A DNA stretch of 64,000 bases, from positions 2,294,001-2,358,000 of the forward strand of contig NZ_CP124616.1 in assembly GCF_029958925.1 (NCBI RefSeq), given 5' to 3'. Shown one piece after another: positions 46,388 to 54,806 of the stretch (within the stretch, counting starts at the first letter, position 1; each line of letters begins with the position of its first letter). The translations under genes and the position numbers were made by a program. This DNA comes from Tropicibacter oceani (lineage in GTDB: Bacteria > Pseudomonadota > Alphaproteobacteria > Rhodobacterales > Rhodobacteraceae). The notes below the pieces were generated by a model. It was given only the letters and a program-made list of their open reading frames with translations, did no database searches and had not been told where the DNA came from.

Positions 46388-46897
46388 ATGGCCGAGATCA
46401 AAGACCCCGAAAACACCATCGTGATGGAGCTCAAAGGCGGCACCGTCGTGATCGAACTGCTGGCGGACGTGGCGCCCAAGCACACCGAACGGATGAAGGA
46501 ACTGGCCCGCGCCGGCGCCTATGACGGCGTGGTGTTCCACCGCGTGATCGACGGTTTCATGGCGCAGACCGGCGATGTCGAACACGGCAATGCAGACAGC
46601 GACAGCTACAACCCGCGCCGCGCCGGCACCGGCGGATCCGAGCATCCCGACCTGCCGGCAGAGTTTTCCAAGCTGCCGCACAGCCGTGGCACCCTGGGCG
46701 CGGCGCGCAGCCAGAACCCGAACTCGGCCAATTCGCAGTTCTTCATCAACTTCAAGGACAATGATTTCCTGAACGGTCAGTACACGGTCTATGGCCGCGT
46801 CATTTCCGGCATGGAACATGTGGACGCCATCGCCAAGGGCGAGCCGCCCGCCAATCCCGACAAGATGATCAGCGTCAAGGTGGCCGCAGATGCGTAA
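46388..46897 (+). CDS. Cyclophilin-type peptidylprolyl isomerase, cytosolic
   Basis: A 169-residue cyclophilin without signal peptide. Catalytic block [14 protein letters not shown], substrate pocket SANSQFFI and [11 protein letters not shown] are present. ATG 46388 has GGGAG upstream. It is followed, with an 8-nt overlap, by a second cyclophilin with a signal peptide: a cytosolic/periplasmic pair. Confidence 0.95.
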   Translation: MAEIKDPENTIVMELKGGTVVIELLADVAPKHTERMKELARAGAYDGVVFHRVIDGFMAQTGDVEHGNADSDSYNPRRAGTGGSEHPDLPAEFSKLPHSRGTLGAARSQNPNSANSQFFINFKDNDFLNGQYTVYGRVISGMEHVDAIAKGEPPANPDKMISVKVAADA

Positions 46898-47447
46898 GCT
46901 GGCCGCTGTTTTTGCACTGATGGCCTCGCCCGCGCTGGCGACGGGGCTGCAGATCGAGGTCGCGGGCGAGGGCGCCAATGGCACCATCACCATCGACCTG
47001 TTCGAGGATGTTGCACCGGGACACGTGGCGCAGATCACCGCGCTGGCCGAGGCCGGGGACTATGACAACGTCGTCTTTCACCGCGTGATCGAAGGCTTCA
47101 TGGCCCAAACTGGCGATGTCCAGTTCGGCGATGCCGAGGCTGCGGATTTCGACATGCGCATGGCCGGGCGCGGCGGTTCGGACCGGGGCGATCTGGCGGC
47201 CGAATTCTCGGACAAGCCGTTTGACCGGGGCGTGGTCGGCATGGCGCGCTCGCAAAGCCCGGATTCGGGGAACTCGCAGTTCTTCATCATGTTCGCGCCG
47301 GGGCATTTCCTGAACGGCCAATACACCGTGGTCGGCGAAGTGACCGAAGGCATGGAAGTGGTCGACGCCATCAAGCGCGGCGAAGGCCGCAATGGCGAGG
47401 TCACCGGCGCACCGGACCGCATGGTCAGCGTGACAGTCACCGAGTGA
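46890..47447 (+). CDS. Cyclophilin-type peptidylprolyl isomerase, periplasmic
   Basis: A 185-residue cyclophilin with a signal peptide ([17 protein letters not shown]). [14 protein letters not shown] and GNSQFFIMF match the catalytic pattern. The overlap with the upstream cyclophilin and the similar cores suggest a tandem duplication followed by relocation to the periplasm. Confidence 0.94.
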   Translation: MRKLAAVFALMASPALATGLQIEVAGEGANGTITIDLFEDVAPGHVAQITALAEAGDYDNVVFHRVIEGFMAQTGDVQFGDAEAADFDMRMAGRGGSDRGDLAAEFSDKPFDRGVVGMARSQSPDSGNSQFFIMFAPGHFLNGQYTVVGEVTEGMEVVDAIKRGEGRNGEVTGAPDRMVSVTVTE

Positions 47448-47476
47448 CCGGGCATTTGCCGGTTTGATCTGATTGT

Positions 47477-47505
47477 GCCCGCCTTTCGGCGGGCGCTTTC
47501 TTTTT
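47477..47505 (+). terminator. Intrinsic terminator after the cyclophilin pair
   Basis: GCCCGCC-TTTC-GGCGGGC (47477-47494), followed by GCTTTCTTTTT. Clear stem with T-run on the + strand. Confidence 0.85.
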
Positions 47506-47543
47506 GGCGCTTTGGCAACGTCTGTTGCTTTGTGGGGCGGTTT

Positions 47544-47599
47544 GGGGGCGCTGCCCCCGCGCCTGCGGCGCCCCCCCGGAGTATTTTTGCCAAGAAGAA
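47544..47599 (+). repeat. Dispersed hairpin/ATATTT element, copy 5
   Basis: GGGGGCGCTGCCCCC, then GCGCCTGCGGCGC (palindromic) and CCCCCCGGAGTATTTTTGCC with AAGAAG. It lies after the cyclophilin terminator and upstream of the DUF3179 gene, in + orientation. Confidence 0.75.
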
Positions 47600-47682
47600 G
47601 CCCAAGGGCGATCACTTGCGCGTCAGGGGTGCTGGTCAGATCGGGTCTGGCCGGGCATGCTGGGGGCTGGGAGGATGGGATC

Positions 47683-48645
47683 ATGCGCTTTGTTTTGGCT
47701 TGGGCTTTTTGCTTGTTCGGAGCGGCGGCGCTGGCTGATCCGGCGTTCTGGAAACACGAGTGGCCGAGGACGGATTTTGGCAAGACCTCGGTCGGGAACT
47801 GGGTCGAGGTGATTTCGGGCGGCCCGCCCCGGGATGGCATTCCGGCGCTGAGCGATCCGGTCATGGTTGCGGTGACGCAGCATGACGGGCTGGCAAGGAA
47901 TGAGCCGGTGATCGCGCTGGAGATCGAGGGGCAGGCCGCGCGGGCCTATCCGATCCGCTATCTGACCTGGCATGAGATCGTGAACGATGTGGTCGGCGGG
48001 GTGCCGGTGGCCGTGACCTTTTGCCCGCTGTGCAATTCGGCGCTGACCTTTGATCGGCGCGTGGGCGGCAGGGTGTTGGAGTTCGGTGTCTCGGGCAAGC
48101 TGCGCAATTCCGACATGATCATGTTCGACCGGCAGACCGAAAGCTGGTGGCAACAGGCCATCGGCACCGGGATTGTCGGCGAGATGACCGGGGTGGAATT
48201 GGACGCCTTGCCCAGTTGGATGGAGAATTGGGGGGCCTTCGTGGCGCGCAATCCCGATGGGCTGGTCATGGCTGAACCCGCCGCGCGGCGGCCCTACGGC
48301 CAGAACCCCTATCGCGGTTATGACACGTCCCATCGGCCGTTTCTTTACTCGGGAGAGATGCCGCCGCATGGCATTGCGCCGCTGATGCGGGTGATCCGGG
48401 TGGGTTCGCGGGCCTGGCCGATGGACAGGTTGGCGGCAGAGGGTGAGATCCGTGAGGCGGGTGTGCGGATCAGCTGGCAGGCCGGGCAGGCCTCGGCGCT
48501 GGATGCGGCGGTGATTGCCGATGGGCGGGATGTCGGCTCGGTCCGGGTGCGGGACGGGCAGGGGCGTGATCTGCCGCATGACGTGATGTTTGCCTTTGCC
48601 TTTCACGCCTTCTGGCCCGAGGGGCAGTGGATGCTGGGGCGCTAG
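47683..48645 (+). CDS. DUF3179 domain-containing secreted protein
   Basis: A 320-residue protein with a signal peptide (MRFVLAWAFCLFGAAALA). The DUF3179 core has RAYPIRYLTWHEIVNDVVGG, then VPVAVTFCPLCNSALTFDR with a CPLC pair, and WWQQAIGTGIVG. Function is unknown; the cysteine pair suggests metal or redox chemistry. ATG 47683 gives the signal peptide. Its stop overlaps the stop of the convergent GNAT gene by 4 nt. Confidence 0.9.
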   Translation: MRFVLAWAFCLFGAAALADPAFWKHEWPRTDFGKTSVGNWVEVISGGPPRDGIPALSDPVMVAVTQHDGLARNEPVIALEIEGQAARAYPIRYLTWHEIVNDVVGGVPVAVTFCPLCNSALTFDRRVGGRVLEFGVSGKLRNSDMIMFDRQTESWWQQAIGTGIVGEMTGVELDALPSWMENWGAFVARNPDGLVMAEPAARRPYGQNPYRGYDTSHRPFLYSGEMPPHGIAPLMRVIRVGSRAWPMDRLAAEGEIREAGVRISWQAGQASALDAAVIADGRDVGSVRVRDGQGRDLPHDVMFAFAFHAFWPEGQWMLGR

Positions 48646-49532
48646 GCGGCCAGCCGCATCGGCAGCCTGCGGGCGATCGGCGCCAGCGCGCCATAGTGCA
48701 GCCAGCTGCCGCCAAGGCGATGCGTCTGCGCGCCTGTGCCCAGCTTGAACCGGGCCAGGCCGGGGGCGTCCTGCGTGTTGATCGTGCCAAGGTCGAGCAG
48801 GCTGTGGCCCTGATCGGCCAGCGCGGTCATGGCGGTGAACAGCGCCAGGTTCATCGCCGAGTGTTTGCGGCCTTCGGGGGTGACATGGCCCATCTGCCAG
48901 GTCGCCATGCGCCCATGGCGCAGCATCAGAACGGCGGCCAGCGGCTGGCCCTTCTGGTTGACCTCCCACAGCTGGGCCTTGCCGGGATTGGCGCGGGCAA
49001 AGGCCAGGGCAAAGCCGGGGGGCAGGCTGCGATAGCCCTTTTTGCGGGCCTGAGCGGCCTCGGCCGTCAGCAGCCAGTGGCCCGAGGACAGGGCGTGGCG
49101 CGTCACCCGCAGACCGGCGCCCATCGCCCGGTTCAACCGGTTGCGCCATTTCTGCTGCAAGCCCGCGCGCAGCGCTGCGCCGGGGCCAAGCGGCAGCAGG
49201 GCCAGGCTTGCGGGGGTCATCAGCGGCCAAAAGCCCGCTTGGCGCAGCGCTTCGGGGGGCAAACCGTCGGAATTGAGCAGCAGGGGCCGCCCGTCCTGCC
49301 ATCGTTGAAAGCGGTCCAGCCAGTCGGGCAGGCAGGCCGGATCGCGCGCCACCGGCCCGCGCGAGATCATGTCGACCCGCCCCAGCGGGCCGAAATTGCG
49401 GGACTGGACCTGCCAGACAAGGGAAAGTTCGCCCCCCGATTCGCGCTGCATCCTGCGGATCGGCAAGCCAAGCGCATCGCAGGTGCGGGCAAATTCGGGG
49501 GATTGGGGCAGGGGAAGCATCAGATCGCACAT
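48642..49532 (-). CDS. GNAT-fold acetyltransferase (FemAB/BioF2-like)
   Basis: A 296-residue GNAT-fold protein; the acyl-CoA-binding region follows the RKKGYRSLPPGFALAFARAN segment, with PLAAVLMLRHGRMATWQMGH and ALADQGHSLLDLGTIN strands. The layout resembles FemAB-like peptidyl/aminoacyl transferases used for cell-envelope or metabolite acylation. Substrate is unknown. Confidence 0.75.
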   Translation of the reverse strand: MCDLMLPLPQSPEFARTCDALGLPIRRMQRESGGELSLVWQVQSRNFGPLGRVDMISRGPVARDPACLPDWLDRFQRWQDGRPLLLNSDGLPPEALRQAGFWPLMTPASLALLPLGPGAALRAGLQQKWRNRLNRAMGAGLRVTRHALSSGHWLLTAEAAQARKKGYRSLPPGFALAFARANPGKAQLWEVNQKGQPLAAVLMLRHGRMATWQMGHVTPEGRKHSAMNLALFTAMTALADQGHSLLDLGTINTQDAPGLARFKLGTGAQTHRLGGSWLHYGALAPIARRLPMRLAA

Positions 49533-49577
49533 AAGCGCATTAACGCGATGGAAAGTTTCCCCGTGGTTAATGGCGCC

Positions 49578-49691
49578 ATGGAAAAGACGATTGCCCCCAG
49601 ACCCAAACCCACCACGGGCGCCGCGCTGTTGCTGGCGCTGGTCCTGTCACTGCCCTTTGCGGTCCTCGCGCTGCTGGATCTTGTGGTCTAG
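49578..49691 (+). CDS. Possible small membrane protein
   Basis: A 37-residue frame (MEKTIAPRPKPTTGAALLLA... ending LLDLVV) with one hydrophobic segment of about 20 residues and a basic, Pro-rich N-terminus. An in-frame ATG at 49548 would give 47 residues. No convincing ribosome-binding site is visible. It sits between the GNAT start and tyrS. Confidence 0.4.
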   Translation: MEKTIAPRPKPTTGAALLLALVLSLPFAVLALLDLVV

Positions 49692-49696
49692 CCGCA

Positions 49697-49726
49697 GGCG
49701 CGCAACCCGGGGGCCGCGCGCCTTGT
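49697..49726 (+). terminator. Weak hairpin between convergent small gene and tyrS
   Basis: GGCGCGC (49697-49703) pairs with GCGCGCC (49716-49722), followed by TTGTTGG. Short T-rich tail only. Confidence 0.3.
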
Positions 49727-49730
49727 TGGT

Positions 49731-50981
49731 TCAGCCCAGCTTGACCAGGGCGTGACGCTTTTTGCCGGCGCTCAGCTTGATCGGTTCGGCAAGCGCGGCC
49801 GCGTCCAGCACCAGCCCGGCGTCGCCCAGCAGTTCGTCATCCAGTCGCGCGCCTTGTTCGGCGATCAGCCGCTTGGCGTCCTTGCCGGATTTGGCCAGAC
49901 CCGAGCGCACCAGAAGCTGCACGATGGAGATGCCATCGCCGATTTCCTCGGCGCTCAGCGACAGGGTCGGCAGATCGTCCCCGACGCCGCCCTTTTCAAA
50001 GACCTCGCGCGCGGTCGCCTCGGCCGCGGCCGCCGCCTCGGCGCCGTGGCACAGGGTCGTGACCTCGTTGGCCAGAACGATCTTGGCCTCGTTGATGTCG
50101 GACCCTTGCAGCGCGCCAAGGCGCTCGCAGTCTTCCAACGGCAGCTCGGTATAAAGCTTGAGAAAGCGGCCCACATCGGCATCGGTGGTGTTGCGCCAGA
50201 ATTGCCAGAACTCGTAGGGCGCGCACATGTCGGCGTTCAGCCAGACCGCGCCGTTCAGCGACTTGCCCATCTTCTTGCCGTCCGAGGTGGTCAGCAAGGG
50301 CGAGGTCAACCCATAGATCTCGTGATCCAGCACCCGGCGGGTCAGGTCGATCCCGTTGACGATATTGCCCCACTGATCGCTGCCGCCCATCTGCAGAAGA
50401 CAGCCATAACGGCGGTTCAGCTCAAGGAAATCATAGGCTTGCAGGATCATGTAGTTGAATTCGAGAAAGCTCAGCGATTGTTCGCGGTCCAGCCGGGATT
50501 TCACCGATTCAAACGACAGCATCCGGTTGACGGAAAAATGCCGCCCGATGTCGCGCAGGAAATCAAGGTAGTTCAGCCCGTCCAGCCATTCGGCATTGTT
50601 CAGCATCAGGGCGGGCGTGTCGGCCCGGTCGTAATCAAGGTACTTGGCAAAGACCTGCTTGATCCCGGCGATGTTGTCGTCGATTTGATCGGGCGTCAGC
50701 AGCGGGCGCTCCTCGGCGCGAAAGCTGGGATCGCCCACCTTGGTGGTGCCGCCGCCCATCAGCGTGATCGGCTGGTGACCGGTCTTTTGCAGCCAGCGCA
50801 GCATCATGATCTGGATCAGGCTGCCCACGTGCAGGGACTTGGCCGTCGCGTCAAAGCCGATATAAGCCGGGACCACACCCTGCACCAGGGCGTCGTCCAA
50901 CGCCTGATAATCGGTGCAATCGGCCAGAAAGCCGCGTTCCATCATGACGCGCATGAAGTCCGATTTGGGATGGTAGGTCAT
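49731..50981 (-). CDS. tyrS: Tyrosyl-tRNA synthetase
   Basis: Charges tRNA-Tyr. It has 416 residues; class I motifs are HVGS (HIGH-like, in SLHVGSLIQ) and KMGKS (KMSKS-like, in [17 protein letters not shown]). The [15 protein letters not shown] tyrosine-binding segment is typical. A C-terminal S4-type RNA-binding domain (about 345-410, [20 protein letters not shown]) is present. Divergent from anmK. Confidence 0.97.
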   Translation of the reverse strand: MTYHPKSDFMRVMMERGFLADCTDYQALDDALVQGVVPAYIGFDATAKSLHVGSLIQIMMLRWLQKTGHQPITLMGGGTTKVGDPSFRAEERPLLTPDQIDDNIAGIKQVFAKYLDYDRADTPALMLNNAEWLDGLNYLDFLRDIGRHFSVNRMLSFESVKSRLDREQSLSFLEFNYMILQAYDFLELNRRYGCLLQMGGSDQWGNIVNGIDLTRRVLDHEIYGLTSPLLTTSDGKKMGKSLNGAVWLNADMCAPYEFWQFWRNTTDADVGRFLKLYTELPLEDCERLGALQGSDINEAKIVLANEVTTLCHGAEAAAAAEATAREVFEKGGVGDDLPTLSLSAEEIGDGISIVQLLVRSGLAKSGKDAKRLIAEQGARLDDELLGDAGLVLDAAALAEPIKLSAGKKRHALVKLG

Positions 50982-51036
50982 AGGCTCACCTCTGTATACG
51001 CAAGTGAAGGCACCTATAGAAGGCACGAGGGCGAAG

Positions 51037-52140
51037 GTGAAGAGCAAGTTGGGAGCAGAGCCGATCTGGGCGCTTGGGGCAATGTCGGGAACCTCGCTGG
51101 ACGGGGTCGATGCGGCGATGATCCGCACCAACGGCGAAGAGATTTTCGAATTCGGCCCGTCCGACTACCGCCCCTATTCCGAGGCCGAACGCGCGGCCCT
51201 GCGCGCGGCGCTGGGGTGCTGGCAGGGCGACGATCTGGGCGATGCGCCCGAGGTCTGCCAGCGCGCGCACCTTGATGTTCTGTCGGGCTTTGAGGGCGCG
51301 CAGATTGTCGGGTTTCACGGGCAGACGCTGGCGCATGACCCGGCCGGACGCGGCACCCATCAGATGGGCGACGGCGCGGCCCTGGCCGAGGCGCTTGGCC
51401 TGCCGGTGGTCTGGGATTTTCGCAGCGCCGACGTGGCGCTTGGCGGGCAGGGCGCACCTCTGGCGCCCTTCTACCACTTTGCCTGCGCCAAATGGATCGG
51501 CGCCGATGCACCGCTGGCCTTTCTGAACCTTGGCGGCGTGGGCAACCTGACCTGGGTCGACCCGACCAAGGCGCGCCCGCAGGACGATGGGGCGCTGCTG
51601 GCCTTTGACACCGGCCCGGCCAATGCTCCGCTGAACGATCTGGTGGCGCAGCGGCTGGGGCTGGATTGCGATCGCGACGGCGCCCTTGCCCGCAAGGGCC
51701 GCGTCGAGGAAGGCGCGCTCGAGCTGTTCCTCGAAGAGGCGTTCTTTCGCAAGATGCCGCCCAAGTCGCTGGATCGGGACGATTTTTCCCTGATGCTGGA
51801 TCTGGTGCGAGAACTGGGCGATGCCGATGCCGCCGCCACGATGACAGCCATGGCGGCCACGGCGGTGATGCAGGGGATGGAGCATTGCCCATCGCCGCCA
51901 TCCCGTGTGCTGGTCACCGGCGGCGGGCGGCACAACCCCGTGATGATGCGTATGCTGGCCGCTAGCCTGGATTGCCCGGTCGAAGCCATCGAAACCGTCG
52001 GCCTTGATGGCGACATGCTCGAAGCGCAGGCCTTTGCCTTTCTGGCGGTGCGCGTGGCGCGGGGCCTTCCGACCTCGGCCCCCGGCACCACCGGAGTCGC
52101 GGCTCCGGTCGGCGGCGGGCAGATCAGTCGACCAGAGTGA
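51037..52140 (+). CDS. anmK: Anhydro-N-acetylmuramic acid kinase
   Basis: Phosphorylates and opens 1,6-anhydro-MurNAc released by lytic transglycosylases, so it recycles cell wall. It has 367 residues with the start at GTG 51037 (GAGGGCGAAG upstream). [23 protein letters not shown] and [12 protein letters not shown] are family blocks. An upstream in-frame GTG at 51004 is possible but would crowd the promoter region shared with tyrS. Confidence 0.93.
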   Translation: MKSKLGAEPIWALGAMSGTSLDGVDAAMIRTNGEEIFEFGPSDYRPYSEAERAALRAALGCWQGDDLGDAPEVCQRAHLDVLSGFEGAQIVGFHGQTLAHDPAGRGTHQMGDGAALAEALGLPVVWDFRSADVALGGQGAPLAPFYHFACAKWIGADAPLAFLNLGGVGNLTWVDPTKARPQDDGALLAFDTGPANAPLNDLVAQRLGLDCDRDGALARKGRVEEGALELFLEEAFFRKMPPKSLDRDDFSLMLDLVRELGDADAAATMTAMAATAVMQGMEHCPSPPSRVLVTGGGRHNPVMMRMLAASLDCPVEAIETVGLDGDMLEAQAFAFLAVRVARGLPTSAPGTTGVAAPVGGGQISRPE

Positions 52141-52175
52141 TCCGCGCCCCAAGGAACGGTCCTGCGGCCCGTTGT

Positions 52176-52209
52176 GCCTCCGGCGGGGATATTTTTGGCA
52201 ATTGGAAAC
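52176..52209 (+). repeat. Dispersed ATATTT element, copy 6 (partial)
   Basis: CCTCCGGCGGGGATATTTTTGG followed by CAATTGGAAAC. It lacks the GGGGGC-hairpin half. It lies 35 nt 3' of anmK, same orientation, and faces copy 7 in inverted orientation. Confidence 0.65.
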
Positions 52210-52224
52210 AAGGGGGGCGGGAAA

Positions 52225-52262
52225 GGACAGCCTGCGGACACAAAGTTCCAGGCAGGCTGTCC
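52225..52262. other. Intergenic stem-loop between anmK and moaA
   Basis: GGACAGCCTGC (52225-52235) and GCAGGCTGTCC (52252-52262) pair perfectly over 11 bp around a 16-nt loop. It lies inside the 312-nt gene-free interval 52141-52452. A perfect 12-bp palindrome ATTAACGTTAAT follows at 52330-52341. No reading frame here looks coding. Confidence 0.5.
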
Positions 52263-52346
52263 GAAGCACTTGGCTTCCACTTGCACGGTCATCGGCGTCC
52301 CCGCCTGTACCGCACGTCCACTAAAGGGCATTAACGTTAATATCGC

Positions 52347-52398
52347 GTTTCCAATTGCCACAAATATCCTCGGGGGTCTGGGGGCAGACAGCCCCCAG
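52347..52398 (-). repeat. Dispersed hairpin/ATATTT element, copy 7
   Basis: On the - strand: GGGGGCTGTCTGCCCCC, AGACCCCCGAGGATATTTGTGG, then CAATTGGAAACG. It lies 54 nt 3' of moaA in the same orientation. Its CAATTGGAAAC flank is shared with copy 6. Confidence 0.75.
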
Positions 52399-52452
52399 CC
52401 TTGGCCGTGGAAAATCGACGCTCGGGGCGTAAGCGCCCCTTGGCCAACCCTG

Positions 52453-53460
52453 TCAGCCGCCGGTATGGCTCATGTGGCGGGACACCCGGCCATCCACGCT
52501 CTGACGCGAATAGTCGAAATCGTGGCCCTTGGGTTTCAATGCGATGGCGGCACGAATGGCCTCTTCCAGCACCGCGTTGTCGCCCGGATGGTTGCGCAGC
52601 GCTCCGCGCAGGTCGGCCATGTCCTCCTGGCCAAGGCACATGAACAATTCCCCGGTGCAGGTCAGGCGCACGCGGTTGCAGCTTTCGCAGAAATTATGGG
52701 TCAGCGGCGTGATAAAGCCGATCTTCTGCCCGGTTTCCTCCAGCCGCACATAGCGCGCAGGCCCGCCCGTGCGGTCAGGCAGATCGGTCAGCGTATAGTG
52801 CTCGGCCAGCCGCGCGCGCAGGTCGGACAGCTTCCAGTACTGGTCCAGGCGCGCCTCGTTGCCGATGTCGCCCATCGGCATGACCTCGATCCAGGTCAGG
52901 TCCATGTCCCGGTCGGCGCACCATTCGGTCATGCTCAGAAGCTCGTCCTCGTTGAAGCCTTTCAGCGCCACCGCATTGATCTTGATCCGCAGACCGGCAT
53001 TCTGCGCCGCGTCGATCCCTTTGAGAACCTGCGGCAACCGCCCCCAGCGCGTGATGTCGGCGAATTTCGCCTCGTCCAGCGTGTCCATCGATACGTTCAC
53101 CCGGCGCACGCCCGCATCGAACAGGTCCCCGGCAAAGCGTTCCAGCTGCGATCCGTTGGTCGTCAGCGTCAACTCTTGTAACGCGCCCGAGTCCAGGTGC
53201 CGCGTCATGGCGCGGAAGAAGGTCAGGATATCGCGCCGCACCAGCGGCTCACCGCCCGTGATCCGCAGTTTTTCCACCCCGAGGCCGACAAAGGTCGAAC
53301 ACATGCGGTCCAACTCCTCCAGCGTCAGCAGTTCTTTCTTGGGCAAAAAGGTCATGTTCTCGGACATGCAATAGACGCAGCGAAAATCGCAGCGGTCGGT
53401 GACCGAGACGCGCAGATACGAGATCGGGCGCTGGAAGGGATCTATCAAAGGTGCTGTCAT
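52453..53460 (-). CDS. moaA: GTP 3',8-cyclase MoaA
   Basis: Radical-SAM enzyme for the first step of molybdenum cofactor synthesis. It has 335 residues. The SAM-cluster cysteines are C24, C28 and C31 (CDFRCVYC) and the substrate-side cluster is in [19 protein letters not shown] near the C-terminus. It ends with HMSHTGG; the C-terminal GG motif is essential in the family. ATG 53460 is chosen over 53496. Confidence 0.96.
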   Translation of the reverse strand: MTAPLIDPFQRPISYLRVSVTDRCDFRCVYCMSENMTFLPKKELLTLEELDRMCSTFVGLGVEKLRITGGEPLVRRDILTFFRAMTRHLDSGALQELTLTTNGSQLERFAGDLFDAGVRRVNVSMDTLDEAKFADITRWGRLPQVLKGIDAAQNAGLRIKINAVALKGFNEDELLSMTEWCADRDMDLTWIEVMPMGDIGNEARLDQYWKLSDLRARLAEHYTLTDLPDRTGGPARYVRLEETGQKIGFITPLTHNFCESCNRVRLTCTGELFMCLGQEDMADLRGALRNHPGDNAVLEEAIRAAIALKPKGHDFDYSRQSVDGRVSRHMSHTGG

Positions 53461-53546
53461 GGAATTGAACCTAGTCCTCGGCGGATATATGAGCAAGTGT
53501 GGCGATCAATTTGTACAGGGGCGACCAAGGTCGTAGGGTTCACGGT

Positions 53547-54050
53547 ATGAAAGCAGCACTCATCACGTTCATGGCCTTTGGCCTGTCGGCCTGCGGCAAC
53601 GGCATCTTTGCCGCCAAGCCCGTGTCGCAAACCCCGCCCGTCGCGGTGTCGGACGACCAGCCGCGCCCGCAATCGCGCCCCGAAACCCTGAGCGCCGCGC
53701 CAAAACCGCCCGCCAATGCCCGCACAGTCGAGGATTTCGACACCACCACCGCCGAAGAACGGCAACAGGCCGCCGCCGCCCCCGAACCGGTGGGCGAACG
53801 CAAGCTGGGCGAAACCGTCGCTTCGCTGGGGGACGTGTCCAAGCCGGGCTTCTGGCTGGAAACGCCGCTGGTCAGCGCGGCCACAAAAGGGCGAATCCTT
53901 TACCCTGGATCGGGCAAATCGGCACAGGTCGATCTGATCCCGATCGACGGCCCTGCCACCGCCGGCAGCCGGATTTCCCTGGCCGCGATGCGCCTGATCG
54001 AGGCGCCTCTGACCGATCTGCCCACCATCGAAGTCTACGCCGGCGGCTGA
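53547..54050 (+). CDS. Putative lipoprotein
   Basis: A 167-residue protein with a short signal peptide and lipobox LSAC (Cys16). The middle is Pro/Ala/Gln-rich and likely disordered (about 25-90). The C-terminal half is folded (VASLGDVSKPGFWLETPLVS, GSRISLAAMRLIEAPLTDLP). I recall similar Rhodobacterales proteins annotated as D-galactarate dehydratase, which is probably a mislabel since no enzyme motif is visible. The 3' end overlaps the convergent AlkD-like gene by 16 nt. Confidence 0.8.
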   Translation: MKAALITFMAFGLSACGNGIFAAKPVSQTPPVAVSDDQPRPQSRPETLSAAPKPPANARTVEDFDTTTAEERQQAAAAPEPVGERKLGETVASLGDVSKPGFWLETPLVSAATKGRILYPGSGKSAQVDLIPIDGPATAGSRISLAAMRLIEAPLTDLPTIEVYAGG

Positions 54051-54721
54051 AGGAATTTACCAGCCTCGCGCCGGGCAAAGCTCTTCATCTGCGCGCAATG
54101 CGCCTCCAGAAAGGCGCGGGCGCGCCCTTCGTCGTGTTTCGACAGATCGCGTATCCACCAGGCCACGGCCTTCTGGATGAACCACTCGGGGTCGCTGACA
54201 TAGCCCGCCGCCCAGCCCAGCACCCGGTCGCGAATGGCCAGGTCCTGCTCGGACGGGAAGTTCTGCTTGGTCCAGGGCAGGGTGATCACCAACGCCGCGC
54301 GCCTGGTCCACATATGGTCCGCCCGGGTCCATGCCTCGACCTCGTCCAGCCGCGCCGGATCGGCCACCAGCCTCCGCGCCCCGGCGGAACAGACGTGATC
54401 GGCAATCGCCCAGGCATCGAACTGCGGCACCCAGGACGCGATCAAAGCCCAGACCGCGCCATCGTCCTTGATCCGCGCCTGGGTCAGCAGCTTGGCCGCC
54501 GCGATGCGTGCCTCGTGGATGTCGCTGCGCCACAGCGCGTCGGCCAGGGCCACGCGCGCCTCCAGGCTCAGCGCCTGCCGCCATTGCTGCGTCAGATCGT
54601 TGATCGCCGGATTGGGGGCGCCCAGATAGACGCGCGGCGCCTTGTGATAGGCCGCGTTGCCTTCGGCGCGCTCGGGATCGGCCTTAGCCCGTAGGGCGCT
54701 CAGCGCGTCATCAAGATCCAT
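54035..54721 (-). CDS. DNA alkylation repair protein (AlkD-like HEAT-repeat)
   Basis: A 228-residue all-helical HEAT-like repeat protein. Blocks such as VWALIASWVPQFDAWAIADH, WTRRAALVITLPWTKQN and EWFIQKAVAWWIRDLSKHDE match the AlkC/AlkD-type alkylation repair family, whose glycosylases excise N3/N7-alkylpurines. The aromatic/Asp residues of the active cleft appear to be present (WxxxFDAW), but activity is not certain. Confidence 0.82.
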   Translation of the reverse strand: MDLDDALSALRAKADPERAEGNAAYHKAPRVYLGAPNPAINDLTQQWRQALSLEARVALADALWRSDIHEARIAAAKLLTQARIKDDGAVWALIASWVPQFDAWAIADHVCSAGARRLVADPARLDEVEAWTRADHMWTRRAALVITLPWTKQNFPSEQDLAIRDRVLGWAAGYVSDPEWFIQKAVAWWIRDLSKHDEGRARAFLEAHCAQMKSFARREAGKFLQPPA

Positions 54722-54731
54722 CAGGTCCCCG

Positions 54732-54790
54732 TTTCTTTGTGCCAAAAATATCCCGGGGGAGTCGCGCCAGCGACGGGGGCAGCGCCCCCA
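54732..54790 (-). repeat. Dispersed hairpin/ATATTT element, copy 8
   Basis: On the - strand: GGGGGCGCTGCCCCC, GTCGCTGGCGCGAC (palindromic), TCCCCCGGGATATTTTTGG, CACAAAGAAA. It lies 16 nt 3' of glmS, same orientation, just upstream of the AlkD-like gene. Confidence 0.75.
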
Positions 54791-54806
54791 TCGCAACCGT
54801 CAAAGC

